DNA from: Notamacropus eugenii | Taxonomy: Eukaryota; Chordata; Mammalia; Diprotodontia; Macropodidae | Direction of reading: 5' to 3' | NCBI RefSeq assembly: GCF_028372415.1 | Contig: NC_092878.1 | Span: forward strand, 137,800,250 to 137,864,249 | DNA length: 64,000 bases | Part shown: positions 1 to 13,224 of the stretch, piece by piece | How the letters are laid out: each line of letters begins with the position of its first letter | Numbering within the stretch: position 1 is the first letter of the stretch | Position numbers and translations under genes: made by a program | Notes under the pieces: generated by a model | What the model was told of the DNA's origin: nothing | Databases searched by the model: none | The model's input: only the letters and a program-made list of their open reading frames with translations

Positions 1-226
1 TGGTGTCCCCTACCCCTGCATCTCCTCCCTTCTTCTGATTGGAGAGTGTGGAAGGTGGATAACAGAGCTCCTCCCAGATCTCCACCCTTTAAGAAGGGTG
101 CTTTGGACAGTCATCTCATCATCTCCTACCCCCACTGCAGTACTTGATCACACCTTTTTACTTGATACCCTCTCCCCAAGCCCTCTCAACCTTCTTTTCT
201 CCTTTTTTAGTATTATCATCTGCCAT

Positions 227-325
227 CAGATTGTGAATTCCTTGAGGATAGCAAGTGTCTTTTGCTTTTTTTATATAGTACAGTGCCTGTACAGAGTAGG
301 CACTTAATAAATACTTATTGGTCAT
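227..325 (+). repeat. L2 LINE 3' end
   Basis: It has the typical L2 terminus: ATTGTGAATTCCTTGAGGAT, then CAGTGCCTGTACAGAGTAGG and CACTTAATAAATACTTATTG. Confidence 0.8.
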
Positions 326-1085
326 GTTTATTGACATGTTCTTCTCATTTTGTATCTCTTTTTCTCTCTGCTAAGAGGTGAAAAGTATAGAAGATTCTAT
401 ATTCTATACTTTCAGCACAAGCTTTCCAGAAACTATTTATTAATTTCAATTACATTAATTCTAACCATTTATACTCATGAGGGAAGAGATCCAAAAAAGG
501 GTAGAGTTATCTATGCTGATAAAAATTTAACACAAGCCCATTCTGGAGTTGAAATTCCAAGTATTCCCAGAAAATAGACAACATTTCACAGTAAAGAATA
601 AGCAGAGTTTCAAAGTTTAGATGACACTTTGTTTCATCAAACAGAACAAGTCAGATTACTTTTGTCACACCCATGAAGCATCATATTACTAAAATCATTC
701 AACTTCTTCTCAATCTCTCCCTTTAAGGGTGCTCTATTCTAGCTTTGAAAGGGAAACTCAAGAGATATTTCCACTAACTGAAGTCATCAGAGACTTCTTC
801 TTTTCCTTAGTCAGATCATTACCCTAAACCATTATGGAGGTATTCCATCAAAAGGGAGTATATTATTCCTCCCTGAACTCACAAGTATGAAAAGAAAATA
901 GACCCTTTCTCCTCCTTACCAAACCCAACCATGTAAGGTATTATTTCAGAATTGATTTTTCTCATCCAAGACTTTAAACTAAATAGTCATCCTAATCATT
1001 TAGTGTGTAACCTAAGGAAAACAGGCAGCCTCCAATAAGTTTCATAGAGGCATGCTTCATCATCAGTTTTTTGAAGTATAATGGG
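326..1085. other. DAPP1 intron, nothing recognised
   Basis: AT-rich intronic sequence without a repeat family or conserved block that I can name. Confidence 0.5.
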
Positions 1086-3035
1086 TCACTGCTTTTATCA
1101 AGATTCTTGTCTTTTGACATTGCTTTACAATCTTAAATAACAATGTTATCATCATTCTTTACATTATTCTTCTGGTTCTGCTTACCTCATTCACTCTGCA
1201 TCCCTTTAAATAAGTTCCTAAGTTTCTCTAAAATCATCCCTTCTATTATATCTTATGGATCAATAATAGTCATTACATTATTTTACCATAATTCATTCAG
1301 CTGTTTCTCAACTGATGAGCATCTTTTTAGTTTCTAAGTCTTTAATACAATAAAAAAGTGCTACAATTATTTTTTTGCCTATATGTATGTTTATTTTCTT
1401 TGATCTATTTGGGATGGTAGACCTAATAATGGTATCAGTGGGTCAAAGACTATATATATTGTTTAGTGGCTTTGGAGATATAGTTCCAAATTGTTCTCTA
1501 GGATAGTAGGACCAATCGACAGTTTCAACACAATGGATTAATATGCCTTTTTCCCCACAGGCCTTCCAACAACTGTCAATTTCCTTTTCTGAGATCTTTA
1601 GTCAGTCTGATGGGTATAAAGCAGAACCTCTGAATTATTTTAATTTTGATTTCTTTTACGACTAATAATCTGGAGCATTTTTCATATTGTTGTTGATAGC
1701 TTGCACTTCTTTTAAGTCCTTTGATCTATTGGTGAAATCCTCCCTATTCTTCATTTTTATCAATTTTTATGTATCTTGTATGTCAGATTGCTTATCAGAG
1801 AAATTTGCTGAATAGTTTTTCTTTTTTCTCAATTAACTTCTGGAGGGAGGGAGTTCTAATTCTTCTAAGACTCAAACTGCACTGATTTTGTTTGAGTAGA
1901 ACCTTTTCAATCTTATGTAATCAAAATTTTCTATTTTATCTCTTATGATTTATCTCCAGTTCCTCATTTGGTCCAGCACTCTTCCCCTATCCAGAGTTGT
2001 AAATAGTTTATTTCTCTTCTAATTTGTTTGTGATGTGACATTTACATCCAGGTTTTGTATCCATTTGGATCTTCTAGGGGTATGTGTGGTGACAGCATGG
2101 TCTAAATCTAATTTTTGCCAGTTTTTTGTTGGGTATGAGTCCTTACCCTGATGGTTAGCATCTTTGAGTTTATTGAACACTGTTATTATGCTGCATTACT
2201 TCTTATGTATATAATCTGTTCCATTGACCAACTTTCCTAATTTTGGGTCAGTACTGCCTAATTATATAGTTTAAGATGCCAGATCTCACTTTTTTTTTCG
2301 TTATTTCCCTTGAGATTCTTGACCTATTTTTCCAGATTAATTTTGTTTTAATTTTGCCTAGTTTTACAAAGTAACTCTTTGGTATTGCAATTGATGTAGC
2401 CCTGAGGCCATAAATTAATTTAGACAGTCTTCTCATTTTTATTATATTGGCATGGCCCAATCATGATCAGTCAAAAGCTCTCCTATTATTTAAATCTTTA
2501 AGCAAGAGTGTCTTGTAGTCATATTCCTTTTCTGTATATGTCTTAGAGGGTAGACATTCATAACAATAAAAACACTTATATAATGTGCACTATGTGCTTG
2601 GCACTGTGCTAAGTGCTTTACAGAAATAATCTCATTTGATCCTCACAACAACCCTGGGAGGTAGATGATATTATCTCCATTTTACAGTTGAGGAAATGGA
2701 GGCAAACAGAAGTTCAGTGATTTGCCCAAAGTCACACAACTAATAAGTTCCTGAGGCCACATTTAAACTCAAGTCTTTCTGACTCTAAACTCAGGACTCT
2801 GTCCTACAATACCTACTTGCCTAATATCTGACTTCCCAACATTTTGGGAATATTTTATGGATTCTGTCGTTATTTGTAATGGAATTTGTTTTCACATCGC
2901 TTCTTGGATTTTGTTGGTAATATATGGAAAGTTTATTACATGTTATATTATTATTATTATCACCTGTCCTGGAATTATTCATTGTTTTAATTAGCTTTTA
3001 GTTAAATTTCTAAGTCAAAGGATTCTTCACCTTTT
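1086..3035 (-). mobile_element. Marsupial L1 3' fragment, 5'-truncated, with nested MIR
   Basis: The minus strand carries the 3' end of an L1 LINE: 3' UTR-proximal sequence from about 1090 and the C-terminal ORF2 region (2248-2460 reads IPKSYFVKLGKIKTKLIWKN, the usual L1 ORF2 tail motif). L1 sequence resumes at about 2823 after a MIR insertion at 2556-2822 and fades near 3030. It is old and full of small changes; the RT core is absent. Confidence 0.8.
2556..2822 (+). repeat. MIR/THER1 SINE inside L1
   Basis: It contains TGTGCTTGGCACTGTGCTAA, CTCACAACAACCCTGGGAGG, CCATTTTACAGTTGAGGAAA and GTCACACAACTAATAAGT, the MIR core and tail in order. Confidence 0.9.
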
Positions 3036-3084
3036 TCAGCACTCTAGTGAAACTTCCGACTGATTGGGGCCTGAGTCCGTAGAT

Positions 3085-3262
3085 GTTATTTTTATTTGTC
3101 ATTATTATTAGTAGTAATAGTTTTCAACATTCACTTTTATAAGATTTTGAGTTCTAATTTTTTTCTCCTTCCCTCCCCTCCCCCAGCAAGATGGCAAGCA
3201 ATCTGATATAGGCTGTGCATGTACAGTGAAATTAAACATATTTCTATATTGGATAGATGTTA
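3085..3262 (-). mobile_element. Second L1 3' UTR fragment
   Basis: The plus-strand string TTCAACATTCACTTTTATAA, the C/T-rich CTCCTTCCCTCCCC run and CAAGCAATCTGATATAGGCT match a marsupial L1 3' UTR in reverse orientation, distinct from the copy to its left. Confidence 0.6.
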
Positions 3263-3394
3263 TCTTTAAAAGTTAAATGAAGGGCCAGAATTAATTACCC
3301 CCTTTTAAGGTTTTCTTCTTGGTATTTTGCACTATATACTATTTCTTTTTTTCCAGATGAAACATACTAGTAGCAGTTTCTTCTCTTGGACTAT

Positions 3395-4085
3395 TACTTT
3401 GACCTCCAGTAGATTTTCCCTGATCCAATCTCAACTTTTCATAGCTACTAAAGTAATTTTCTTCCTATGGCACAGATCTGAACATGTCGCTTCCTTACTC
3501 AAAACCTTCAGGGCATCCCCCTAGTCTAGTCTAGGAAGGCAGCCAACAAGTCACCAAGTGCCAAACACTGTGCTATAAATGATACAAAAATAGACAAACA
3601 GCAGTTCTTGCCCTCAAGGAGCTCAGTCTACTGGGGAGATGACATGCAAACAATAGAGAACATATATTCAAGTAAACTGGAGGTGATCTCAGAGAGAAGG
3701 CACTAGCAGTGGGGGATGGGAGGAGGGACTGGGAAAAGGCTCTTGAAGAAGGTAGCATTTGAACAGAGGCTTGAAGGAATGAAGATGAACTCCTTAGCTA
3801 AGTATTTAAGACCCCTTCTCAACCACCCATGATCTGACTCTCCCCTACATTTCTAATAGTGTTTGGCCCTTCACTTACTCTACATTCCAAACAAACTAGA
3901 CTTTCCAGAACTCAATGCCCCATCCCTTATCCCACTATTCCCCCAAATTTAGAGTGCAGTCTCCCCATTTCAGTGTCTCAGAATTCTTGTCATCCTTCAA
4001 AGATTCAGAGATCGTCCTTCAAGTATCAGTCTGTGAAGGATCCTAAGCAGACACATCTCTTGAATGGAATTGGTGACATTTAGGG
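3395..4085 (+). repeat. L2 LINE, split by an opposite L2 copy
   Basis: L2 3' region sequence (GCACAGATCTGAACATGTCG, CTTACTCAAAACCTTCAGGG) runs to about 3530 and resumes at about 3800 (CAACCACCCATGATCTGACT, CTACATTTCTAATAG). Confidence 0.65.
3545..3790 (-). repeat. L2 LINE 3' end inserted in an L2 of opposite strand
   Basis: In the plus direction it reads as a reversed L2 end: CAAGTGCCAAACACTGTGCT, CCTCAAGGAGCTCAGTCTAC, then AGGCTTGAAGGAATGAAGAT. Confidence 0.75.
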
Positions 4086-4089
4086 GGAT

Positions 4090-4322
4090 AATAATGATGA
4101 TAATAGCGATAATAGCATTTGTACAGCACTTGAAGATTTACAGATATTATCTCATTTTATCCTTATAACCATCCTGGGAGGCAGGAGCTTTTATTATCCT
4201 CATTTTACAGATGAGAAAATTGAGGCAGAGATTAAGTAACTTGCCCAGGTCACACAGGTAGAAAGTGTCTGATAAAGGATTTGATCTTCAGCTCTCTGGC
4301 TACTGCACCATCTAGTTGCCTA
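4090..4322 (+). repeat. MIR/THER1 SINE
   Basis: ACAGCACTTGAAGATTTACA, CCTCATTTTACAGATGAGAA, TTGAGGCAGAGATTAAGTAA and CTTGCCCAGGTCACACAGGT are in canonical order. It ends 345 bp before a DAPP1 exon. Confidence 0.9.
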
Positions 4323-4666
4323 TAAAGATGCAATTTTCCTGCAAGTAAAAGTAGAGAAAAAATTGGTTATATGTGACATCTACTCTGATCAAAGCAAATG
4401 TGTTTAGTTAAGAGATGGAAGGGAAGTCAAGGGAAGGGGGCATTGATGTATGATTTAACTAATCAGAGATTAATGCATAATGTATTAAAGTCCTTACTTT
4501 AAAACTGAAATGAAGTCAGAATAGTGCAGTAAATACTTCTGAAGTACATGTAAGTATTCTCCTTATCCAGTTTTAGCAAACTCCTGAAGAAAACCCAAGC
4601 GCAGTTAGCCCTTGACCTTGTCCTTCTGGCAAAGTTGCATGAACCTGTGTTTTCCCTCCAATTCAG

Positions 4667-4797
4667 GCACCTTGATTGTTCTAAGACATCCCTATCCACG
4701 CCAAGTGGAAGAGCCATCCATCTACGAATCAGTCAGGGTCCACACAGCAATGCAAACGGGAAGGACAGAGAGTGACCTGGTACCCACAGCTCCTTCA
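4667..4797 (+). CDS. DAPP1: DAPP1 exon (probably exon 4): end of SH2 and tyrosine linker
   Basis: The exon starts after a pyrimidine-rich acceptor ending ATTCAG and ends at TCCTTCA before donor GTAAGT. It begins with two bases completing a glycine codon, then encodes 43 residues including VLRHPYPRQVEEPSIYESV and AMQTGRTESDLVPTAPS. The Tyr in SIYESV matches the phosphorylated Tyr139 of human DAPP1. It ends in phase 0. Confidence 0.95.
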
Positions 4798-4847
4798 GTA
4801 AGTAACTACCATGCTAATCAGAAGCCATCTTAGGGGGGGGGGGTAGA

Positions 4848-4878
<31 letters not shown>

Positions 4879-7800
4879 GACAGAGAGAAAGAGAGAGAGA
4901 ATAAGGAGGAGGAGAGGGAAGAAGAGAGGGAGGGAGGAAGGGAGAGAGAAACAGAACACTCAACCTAAAAGCACACTCTGGGATAAGTTTCTTGGTTTCT
5001 TGAACTGAGAAGATGTAAGATACAGTGATGAAAGACTAGTCTCTGAATCAGGAAGACCTTCCTCTGATATAAATTGATTGTGTGACCCTGGACAAGTCAC
5101 TTGAGTTCTCAATGCCCTAGAGATGCCTCTAAGATTTTAAATTGCAAAGCAGATCTCATTTGCTTTGATAGAGAAAGTTTCCCTATCTTAATGGGATCAC
5201 AGGTCCTGATCAGTCAATCAGACAATTAACATTTATTAACTACCTACTATGTGCTAGGCTAAGTGCTAGTGATACAATAAAGCCAAAAGACAATCCTTGC
5301 TTTCAGGAGCTCATGGTCTAAACAAAATGAACTTGGTAGGTAAACATTCTTTCACACACGGATAATATTCCAACTCACAACTATGGTAGCTGTAGTAGGT
5401 GAGAGACATAACCCCTAAGAATCCATTCTGACCCCTTGTTCCATTTCATCTGAGCCATGAAATGTACCGAACAAATATAGACTGCTTACGCAGATCCTTT
5501 AAACTTTTGGGGAAGGACTTTTAAATTTGAGCAGGATGCCATCTTTGTGGTGGGGTTGGTAGAATGATGGATACTTGATGGAATGTATGGCCTGTGGATC
5601 TGCTGTATGTGATAGACATAAAACCACATGATAACACATATTCTCCTGTTTTACTGAGATATGAAATAACTTAACCAAACAAGATATTTGTACATAAAGG
5701 AAGGGAAAAAGAAAACCCTGAATCTTTGTTCTGCCTAAATGGATTCATTGCACTTCTAGTCAATTCAGCAAGTGTCCATTAAATTCCTAATCATTATGAA
5801 GCAGCAGCTAGTGCTCACCAGGCTGCCTTACTTTCTGTCCAGCCCACCCTGGCAATCCCCACTCTCTCTCCTTCACTCCAGAATCCTGGTCTTATTGTGA
5901 GGAACATTGAAACAACTGGTGAATGTGATTACTAAAGCATTCTTGATCTCTGAAAAAATGCGTAGTGCCCAAAAGGTGACACAGAACTCAGTCTGAGAAG
6001 CCCCGGAAGGAAAAGGCAAGATTTAAAATGTGTATGAGTCACCTTTCAAGATCAAGAGACTGGCATCTTGTGATGTACAGATAACTTCTGAGGCCCTGAG
6101 AGGAGAGGAGTTTAAAGACCTAAAGAAAAATCCAAAGATCCTCTAGAATAGAAAAGAGATTTAAGCATAGATGTAATGCAGTATGGCGCTCCTGGTTTCA
6201 CTAACTTCTTGCTTCTTTCCTAGCTGGGCACCAAAGAAGGATATCTAACAAAACAAGGGGGACTAGTGAAGGTAAGTGCTAGTTTTATAAATGATGCCCA
6301 AAGAGATGGGAAGTAAGCAGATGGCCTAGAGTGTAAGTGGATTCCCAAATTTGAGATTAGTGGCTGTGTTCTTGGATGTATTCAATGGACCATTTTGCTT
6401 TCATTTTCAATGGAAAAAATTCAATGGAAAGAATTATTACTCTTTTCTGGATGATAAATTATACTATCTATATATGCATATATAACATAGTATAATATAA
6501 TATGATACAATATAGTATAGTATAATACAATTAATATAATATATCATGATATGGAAAAATCATCCATTATATAACATATTATATTATATATTAACTATGT
6601 AATTATTATTATATTATAATGTATAATTATGTAATATATATTTAAAAACAGATATGTTTATTGTCATATTGTATATAATATGTATCTATAACTATGTAAT
6701 ATATATTTAAACACATATGTATATACTTGTACAAGTCACTTAATGTCTCAGAGCAGGTGGTGAACAGCATTGCCAGAGGGAGTTTCCCAGCTGGGAGTTC
6801 CCTACACCAATAAAACCACAGGTGTGGCTTAAAATTAATTCTTTAATTGATTGATTAATAGAGCCACCTCACCAGTGCATTGTGATAGCTAATTATTCAA
6901 AACTAGGAAAGTAACTTCAGAGTTCCAAGGCAAATACCTACAAAGAGATTTGTGATTTACAACCAAGATGCTTCGTAACGGTCTCATTGAGAGGGAGGAT
7001 AGCAAATATATTTTTGAAAAATTTCTAGAAAGCTCCCTCTGTCTAATTTTTGACATCTTATTTTAAAAGTTCAGTTGGTACAAGTTCAGTTCCTTTAAAA
7101 TTCCAGTAGGCTTATTTGGCCATGACACCTTGTCTAAGAAATACCGGAAAACAGAATTTATATCATACTGGACAAGGATATTTAATTGTCTCTGATTTAT
7201 GGGTTTTTCAGTGTTTCACCTTGATGTTCCCTGAAAATGTCTGTGGATAACTAATTAACTCATTTTGCCCAGTTTTAAGGTGAGGGACATGAATTACTTC
7301 CTAGGAATTGTGCTGTGTGAAACTGAAAAGATTTTTTCTTCCATGGCTCTATCTAGCCACAAACATCTTATACAATAAAGGGAGCAGAAAGTAAAAGGCA
7401 GAAGCAGGTCTAGATTCTGCCCCGCCTCCCACAATTTGATCTTCTTCCTGTGATCTTAGAAAAGAGGTGGGTGGGAATAATGCTTCTAGTTTTGCAATAT
7501 TTCAATACCACTTCCTACTCAATACAACATTTGAGCTACTTCGGGAGTCAAGGAAACGATATATTTTAAACTATTGACAATAGTATTTAATAAGCTTAAT
7601 TTTGTTTTAGTTCATGTTTTTAAATTCTCCAATATACTTTTGAAAAGCAGTTTCAGTGTTTATTCAACACTGAACAACTTCTCTACGTTTGATCAGATCA
7701 CATTATCTATAAATTTGTACAGACTTTTTTTTTTTTGGCATGTTAACCATTACAGATTTACTGTATGGTAGCTTGTTAATTACATGCTGGGACAATCAGT

Positions 7801-10800
7801 GATTCAGCTGTGTGGGTTTTCTATCCATGAGTAACAGATCACAATCTTAGTAGTTTCTACCATGGGTTACTAAGACAGAAAAATATTCATTACGTAGTGT
7901 CTACTCTTTCCACCGATGGAGTATGTTTTGTGGGAAATAGACCCAGGGTTTATGAGAGGAAATGTTTTGTTGGTTCTTTTTGGGTTTTTTCCTATGCTGT
8001 TTCATTATATGCCTTTGATTTTCATTTATTGTCCTTCTAAAAGCAAGTACATTAGTGGGGGCTCATGAACTATGGCTTTGAATTCCTTGAACCTGGGGTG
8101 ACCTTGTCTGTGGAAATCTACACGACAGGCACAGGACACTCAGGGCTATGAAATGTTTCCCATTTGAATACACTTTAAGTTACTTTTTTCTGAAGTGATT
8201 TTTATAAGAATATTCTTTAGTTCTGTGTTTAAATATATATTATATTGTTATGTGTAATCTAGAGGATTTTAAACAAAGAAACAAAGAAAATACTTTAGTT
8301 CAAATATTATTTTTCTTTTTATTCAAAACCTACGTATTTCCTTTCTTTGTTCTTCTTCCTCCCCACTCACTCTAGACTTGGAAAACCAGGTGGTTCACTT
8401 TGCATAGAAATGAACTGAAATACTTCAAAGACCAAATGGTGAGTAGACCAAATGCAATGGAGTATCATTTGAAAAAAAAAAAGACTATTGAGGAAAACAG
8501 GATCTTTGAAATTCCTTAAATCTCTTAAATTCTTATTACTCTTCCTGAAATATCCAGGGCATAATTGGGGGTCTGATTCTACTGAGCAGAACCAGTCAAC
8601 AAAAACATTTATGTTTTCAGCCCATTATCTAGGGACTATACAGAATGAAGCATCATGGGAATTATAAACAGAGGGCTTCTTAGCCTAATCTGACTTTAGA
8701 TCCAACTCCCTCATTTTACAGGTAACACAGTTAGTGAGTATGGATCTCAATTTCCTCATCCACTGTCACTAATGACAGTGTGAGATAATATGTGTAAAGC
8801 ACTTAGCACAGTGCCTGAAACATGGTAGGTATTTAACAAATATTGCTCTCTTCTGTATTCCCCGGCCCTCTTGTTCAGTTATCTTCCATAGTGACCGGCT
8901 TTTCATGACCCATTTTGGTGTTTTCTTGGCAAAGATATTGAAGGGGTTTGTCATTTCCTTCTTCATCTCATTTTATAAATGAGGAAACTGAGGCAAATGA
9001 GGTTGTGACTTGCCCAAAGTTAGACAGGAAACAGAAGAGCCAGGTTTGAAAATCTGATCTCAAATGCAAGTCATCAACAAATATTTATGAAGTTCTTTCC
9101 TAAGAGTGTGCTCTCCTACCCTGCCACTAATTAGTTGTACGTTTTTTCTTGCGTGAGAAGCTTCACATCTCTGGGACTCGGTTTCTTCATCTGTAAAATG
9201 AAGGAGTTGATCTAGATGACCTCAGAGATCCCTCCCTGCCTAGATCAGATGATGTCTAAGCTTCTGTTTCTTCATCTATAACCTGAGGATAGCAACAGCT
9301 CCTATACCTGCTTCATAGGATTGTTGGGAAGAGCAAATGAGAACCAACGAGGATGAAAACTGTCAGGTGCTAGGTTGTGAAGCATTAAACAAATGTAAAG
9401 CATTCAGTTATCATTTGTCCAGCTCATACACCTATTGCTACTTCACTTGTCCCTTCTTCCCTCAGGAGGTAAAATCCTAGAACGTTACAGCTGAAAGAGA
9501 TTCCATCCTGTTCACTTTACTGATGACCCCTTTCCTACAGCAAACTTTTTCTGACAACTGCCTTGTTGTCTCCGTCTTCAAATTATCATGCATATGATAA
9601 TATGATTACATATTGTATTACTACCACTACCATATATTCAGAAGTTCTTTGAAGGCAGGGATTGTTTTTTCTTCTTTTTGTTTTTGTATGCACAGTGCCA
9701 GGGTTCACAGACTTTGGGTGGGTTAGGTTAGGTTCAATTAGATGAGGAAATGGAAGGAGGCCCAGATGGATTCACAGACTTGGGTTGGGTCAGGTTGATG
9801 AAGAAATTGAGACTCAAATGGATTTACAGACTTGGGTTGTGTTTGATTGGATGAGAAATTGAAACTCAAATGGATTCACAGACTTGGGTTGGAGCAGGTT
9901 GGATGAAGAAATTGAGATCCAAATGGATTCAAAGACTTTGGTTGGGTTGGATTAGATGAGGAAATTGAGATCCAAAGAAATGCAGACACTCCAGGTTATA
10001 GTTAGCAGACCTAGAACCCTGAGATGCCCACTCTTTCCATTAGACTCATGGTACCTGAGTTAAAAGGTTGGAGAAAAATGTGGCTGTCTCTAATATGTAA
10101 GAATCCTTCCATATGAAATTAATGTGGGAAATCCAAATCCATCTCTCTGATGCTCAGGGTCTTGAGCCTTTGAAAACCTTTCACATGTGATTCCTCCAAA
10201 TAAAAAGTACTTTCTTATTTCAGTGCACTTTGGTGGAAATAAAAGCTGTCATAGTCATCTTGGGAAGGGCTTACATATATATGAGCAATGGACAGGCTCC
10301 AGGAGTTCTTCAAATTCAAACATGATACTCTATCTTATTTTCCAGACACCAGAGCCAATTCGGACACTAGATCTAACAGAATGCTCAGCTGTGCAGTTTG
10401 ATTACACACAGGAAAGAGTCAACTGCTTCTGGTAAGTTGTGATATAAAGAGAAAATTCTTACCCATCCTTCTTTCCTGCAAAAAAATAAAAGCCCATAGA
10501 CATCTCAATATGTTGAAAGGTTCATGACCTTGGACTCAGTGGTCCCCAACCTGTGATGTTTAGAAGACCAGGAGACCCTAAGAAAACATCCAGGAGGGGC
10601 ATTCTAGTTTTCTCATTTTAACTGCACATCCAATATTTCCTAACACTGAGACAATCCCTACTGGCATCCCATTGCCTCTAAAACACACAATCTCCTCTGG
10701 GGGACATTCAAAGTCCTTCCCATTCAAGGTCCAGCCTGTTTTTCCAGACTTATTACACATTCATTCAATCATACGGTGAAATTGATCTTGCTCTTTCTGG

Positions 10801-12530
10801 TACACAATAATCCCATCTCCACGTCTTACAATACTATCTCTCTGTGTCTGCAACATGTGACTTCCTCAGCTCCACCCTTTAGAATCTTTAGCTTTCTCCA
10901 AAGTTTAGGTCCACCATGAAATCTTTTCTGACCCTCCACAGATACTATCTCTACGCCTCAATTATTTTGTATCAACTTTCTATATATTTTCCATTTATTT
11001 AAATGTGGATGTTATCCCTGCTCCCAGAGGATTATAAACTTTCATTTTTATCTTTGCATTCCCATGTGCCTTACAAATAGTAGGCATTTAACATTTGTTG
11101 ATTGCTTCCTTGCTTGTCTGCAATAGCTACTGAAACAGTAGCAAGGGAAGAGATAAAAGCCAGAGCTAGGTCTGTAAATCAAATTACTTTAACTTTGTAA
11201 CCAAGGAGATAGATAAGCGAACTGCCTGTTCTATGAATAGATCAAGTGAGCTAGATGATTTTCTCACTGAGTTGAATGTTGAGAGGGGATTTACTATGTT
11301 CATATATGAAGGATAACCCTTCATCACACCAGATCAACACAAATAGAGTCTACAAGCTTCTGTGCGAAAACACCGGCCTTGGTAGTCTTGGCAAGCAACA
11401 GGCAATGTCTTTCTCTGTTTTGGTTTACTCTTCAAATCAAATAACAGTTCACACTAGGAATCCTTTGATGGGTGAGATGGATGAAAAGGACATTATGACC
11501 TTATGTCCATCTTATGGAAGGACTTGTGAGAGCATTAATGGAAAGGTTTTTGGAAGTAGCCTAGACTTTGTCTTTCTCATCTTTGAATTCTTGTAAGACA
11601 AGAATATGACCTGTCATAATTATAGGAATTTTGGTAGCCTTGGTATGCTCAAGAAATTGCTTCCTAGATCCCAGTCCTTCCAAAACCTTAACTGAACCTT
11701 TTATCAAGTTCTTTTCCTCCAAGAAAAATGGGAGTAGGAGATGGGAAACAGGGGAGGAAGGATGATATCTAAATTGTTCCTCTTTTTCCTTTCCTCACAG
11801 CTTAGTGTTTCCATATAGGACTTTTTATTTATGTGCAAAAACAGGAGTAGAAGCGGATGAATGGATTAAGATACTACGATGGAAAATGGTAATTTATCAA
11901 GACTCACTAATGTGCTAAGCTCTTTTAAAATTTTTGCATTTCTTTCAAACCCCAACCGCATTTTTTTCAAACTAACTTAGAAGGAAACTGATCACTTGCA
12001 GTCTGACCCGTGGGGTAAGACATAGAGAATTGGGTATATGATTTAATTCATTTCAGGAAACTCTAGGGTAAGGTTACTCCCTCGTCCAATGTGGATAGGT
12101 TTGTGCAGGAACTTTGTAATTTATTCATTCTTCTGAGGGAAGGCTGTTTTAATGCTGATCTGCTGTCTCCTGAAACCAGACCAGTCTGATTTATAGAAGT
12201 AGTCTGCAGGTGGATAACAGTGGGGATTGGGGAATTCAGGGATGGGAGTTGGGCACATTTCTCTACATAAGGATGCAAGTTCTAATGATAGGTAAAGATA
12301 CTTGTAACGGCAGTCTGAAAAATGACCAGTTATCCATAGCTAGCAACCAGTTGTACTGGTTGAGGAAAAAAAAGTTTACTTCATATCCTGTACTTTGTAG
12401 GTATTTCCCAGAAGGAAGGTAGAGTGATTTATAATAGAAAATTTTGCAAGCCTTTGTGTAGTTATTACATTTTGTTTTGTTTGTATTTTTTTTTCAAATT
12501 GCTGGCTAAGTCTTAGTTCCTAAGGACATA

Positions 12531-12573
<43 letters not shown>

Positions 12574-13143
12574 CATGCACATATACACGTATACATATGT
12601 GTATGTATACACATATGTATATATGTATATGTATATATGTATATATACTTTAATGATTACCCACTAGTATTTAGTTCAAATATCTATCATCTTCACCAAG
12701 AATTCCTTGATGCTGCAAAAGTCAGGACATCAGGGGTAACTAGGTGGTGCACTGGAGAGAGCACCAGCCCTGAAGTCAGGAGAACCTGAGTTCAAATCCA
12801 GCCTCAGACCTGACACTTATTAACTGTGTGACCCTGGGCAAGTCACTTAACCCCAATTGCCTTACCAAAAAAAACTAAGGACATTATCCTCAAGAACTTG
12901 AAAACCTTGCTAAATACTGTTTACTATACACAGGGATTTTCTTTTTTTCTTCAGTGCATAACCTAAAAACCCTCAGCAGTCATGCTTATGTTTCCCCAGT
13001 ACATTTGAGATGTAGAGATCAAATAGGTCATTGGAAATGTTTTTCCTGAAGATGATTCCCAGGTCATGACTGAGAGACAGGGAGATATCCAATTTCTCTG
13101 ACATGTAGATTATATAGGAGTAGCAGAAGATACATGTGGAAAG

Positions 13144-13224
<81 letters not shown>

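Noticed and set aside
11276-11596. 106-codon frame in a DAPP1 intron
   Set aside because: No recognisable motif, no splice or start context, and not matched to any DAPP1 segment. Chance is adequate.
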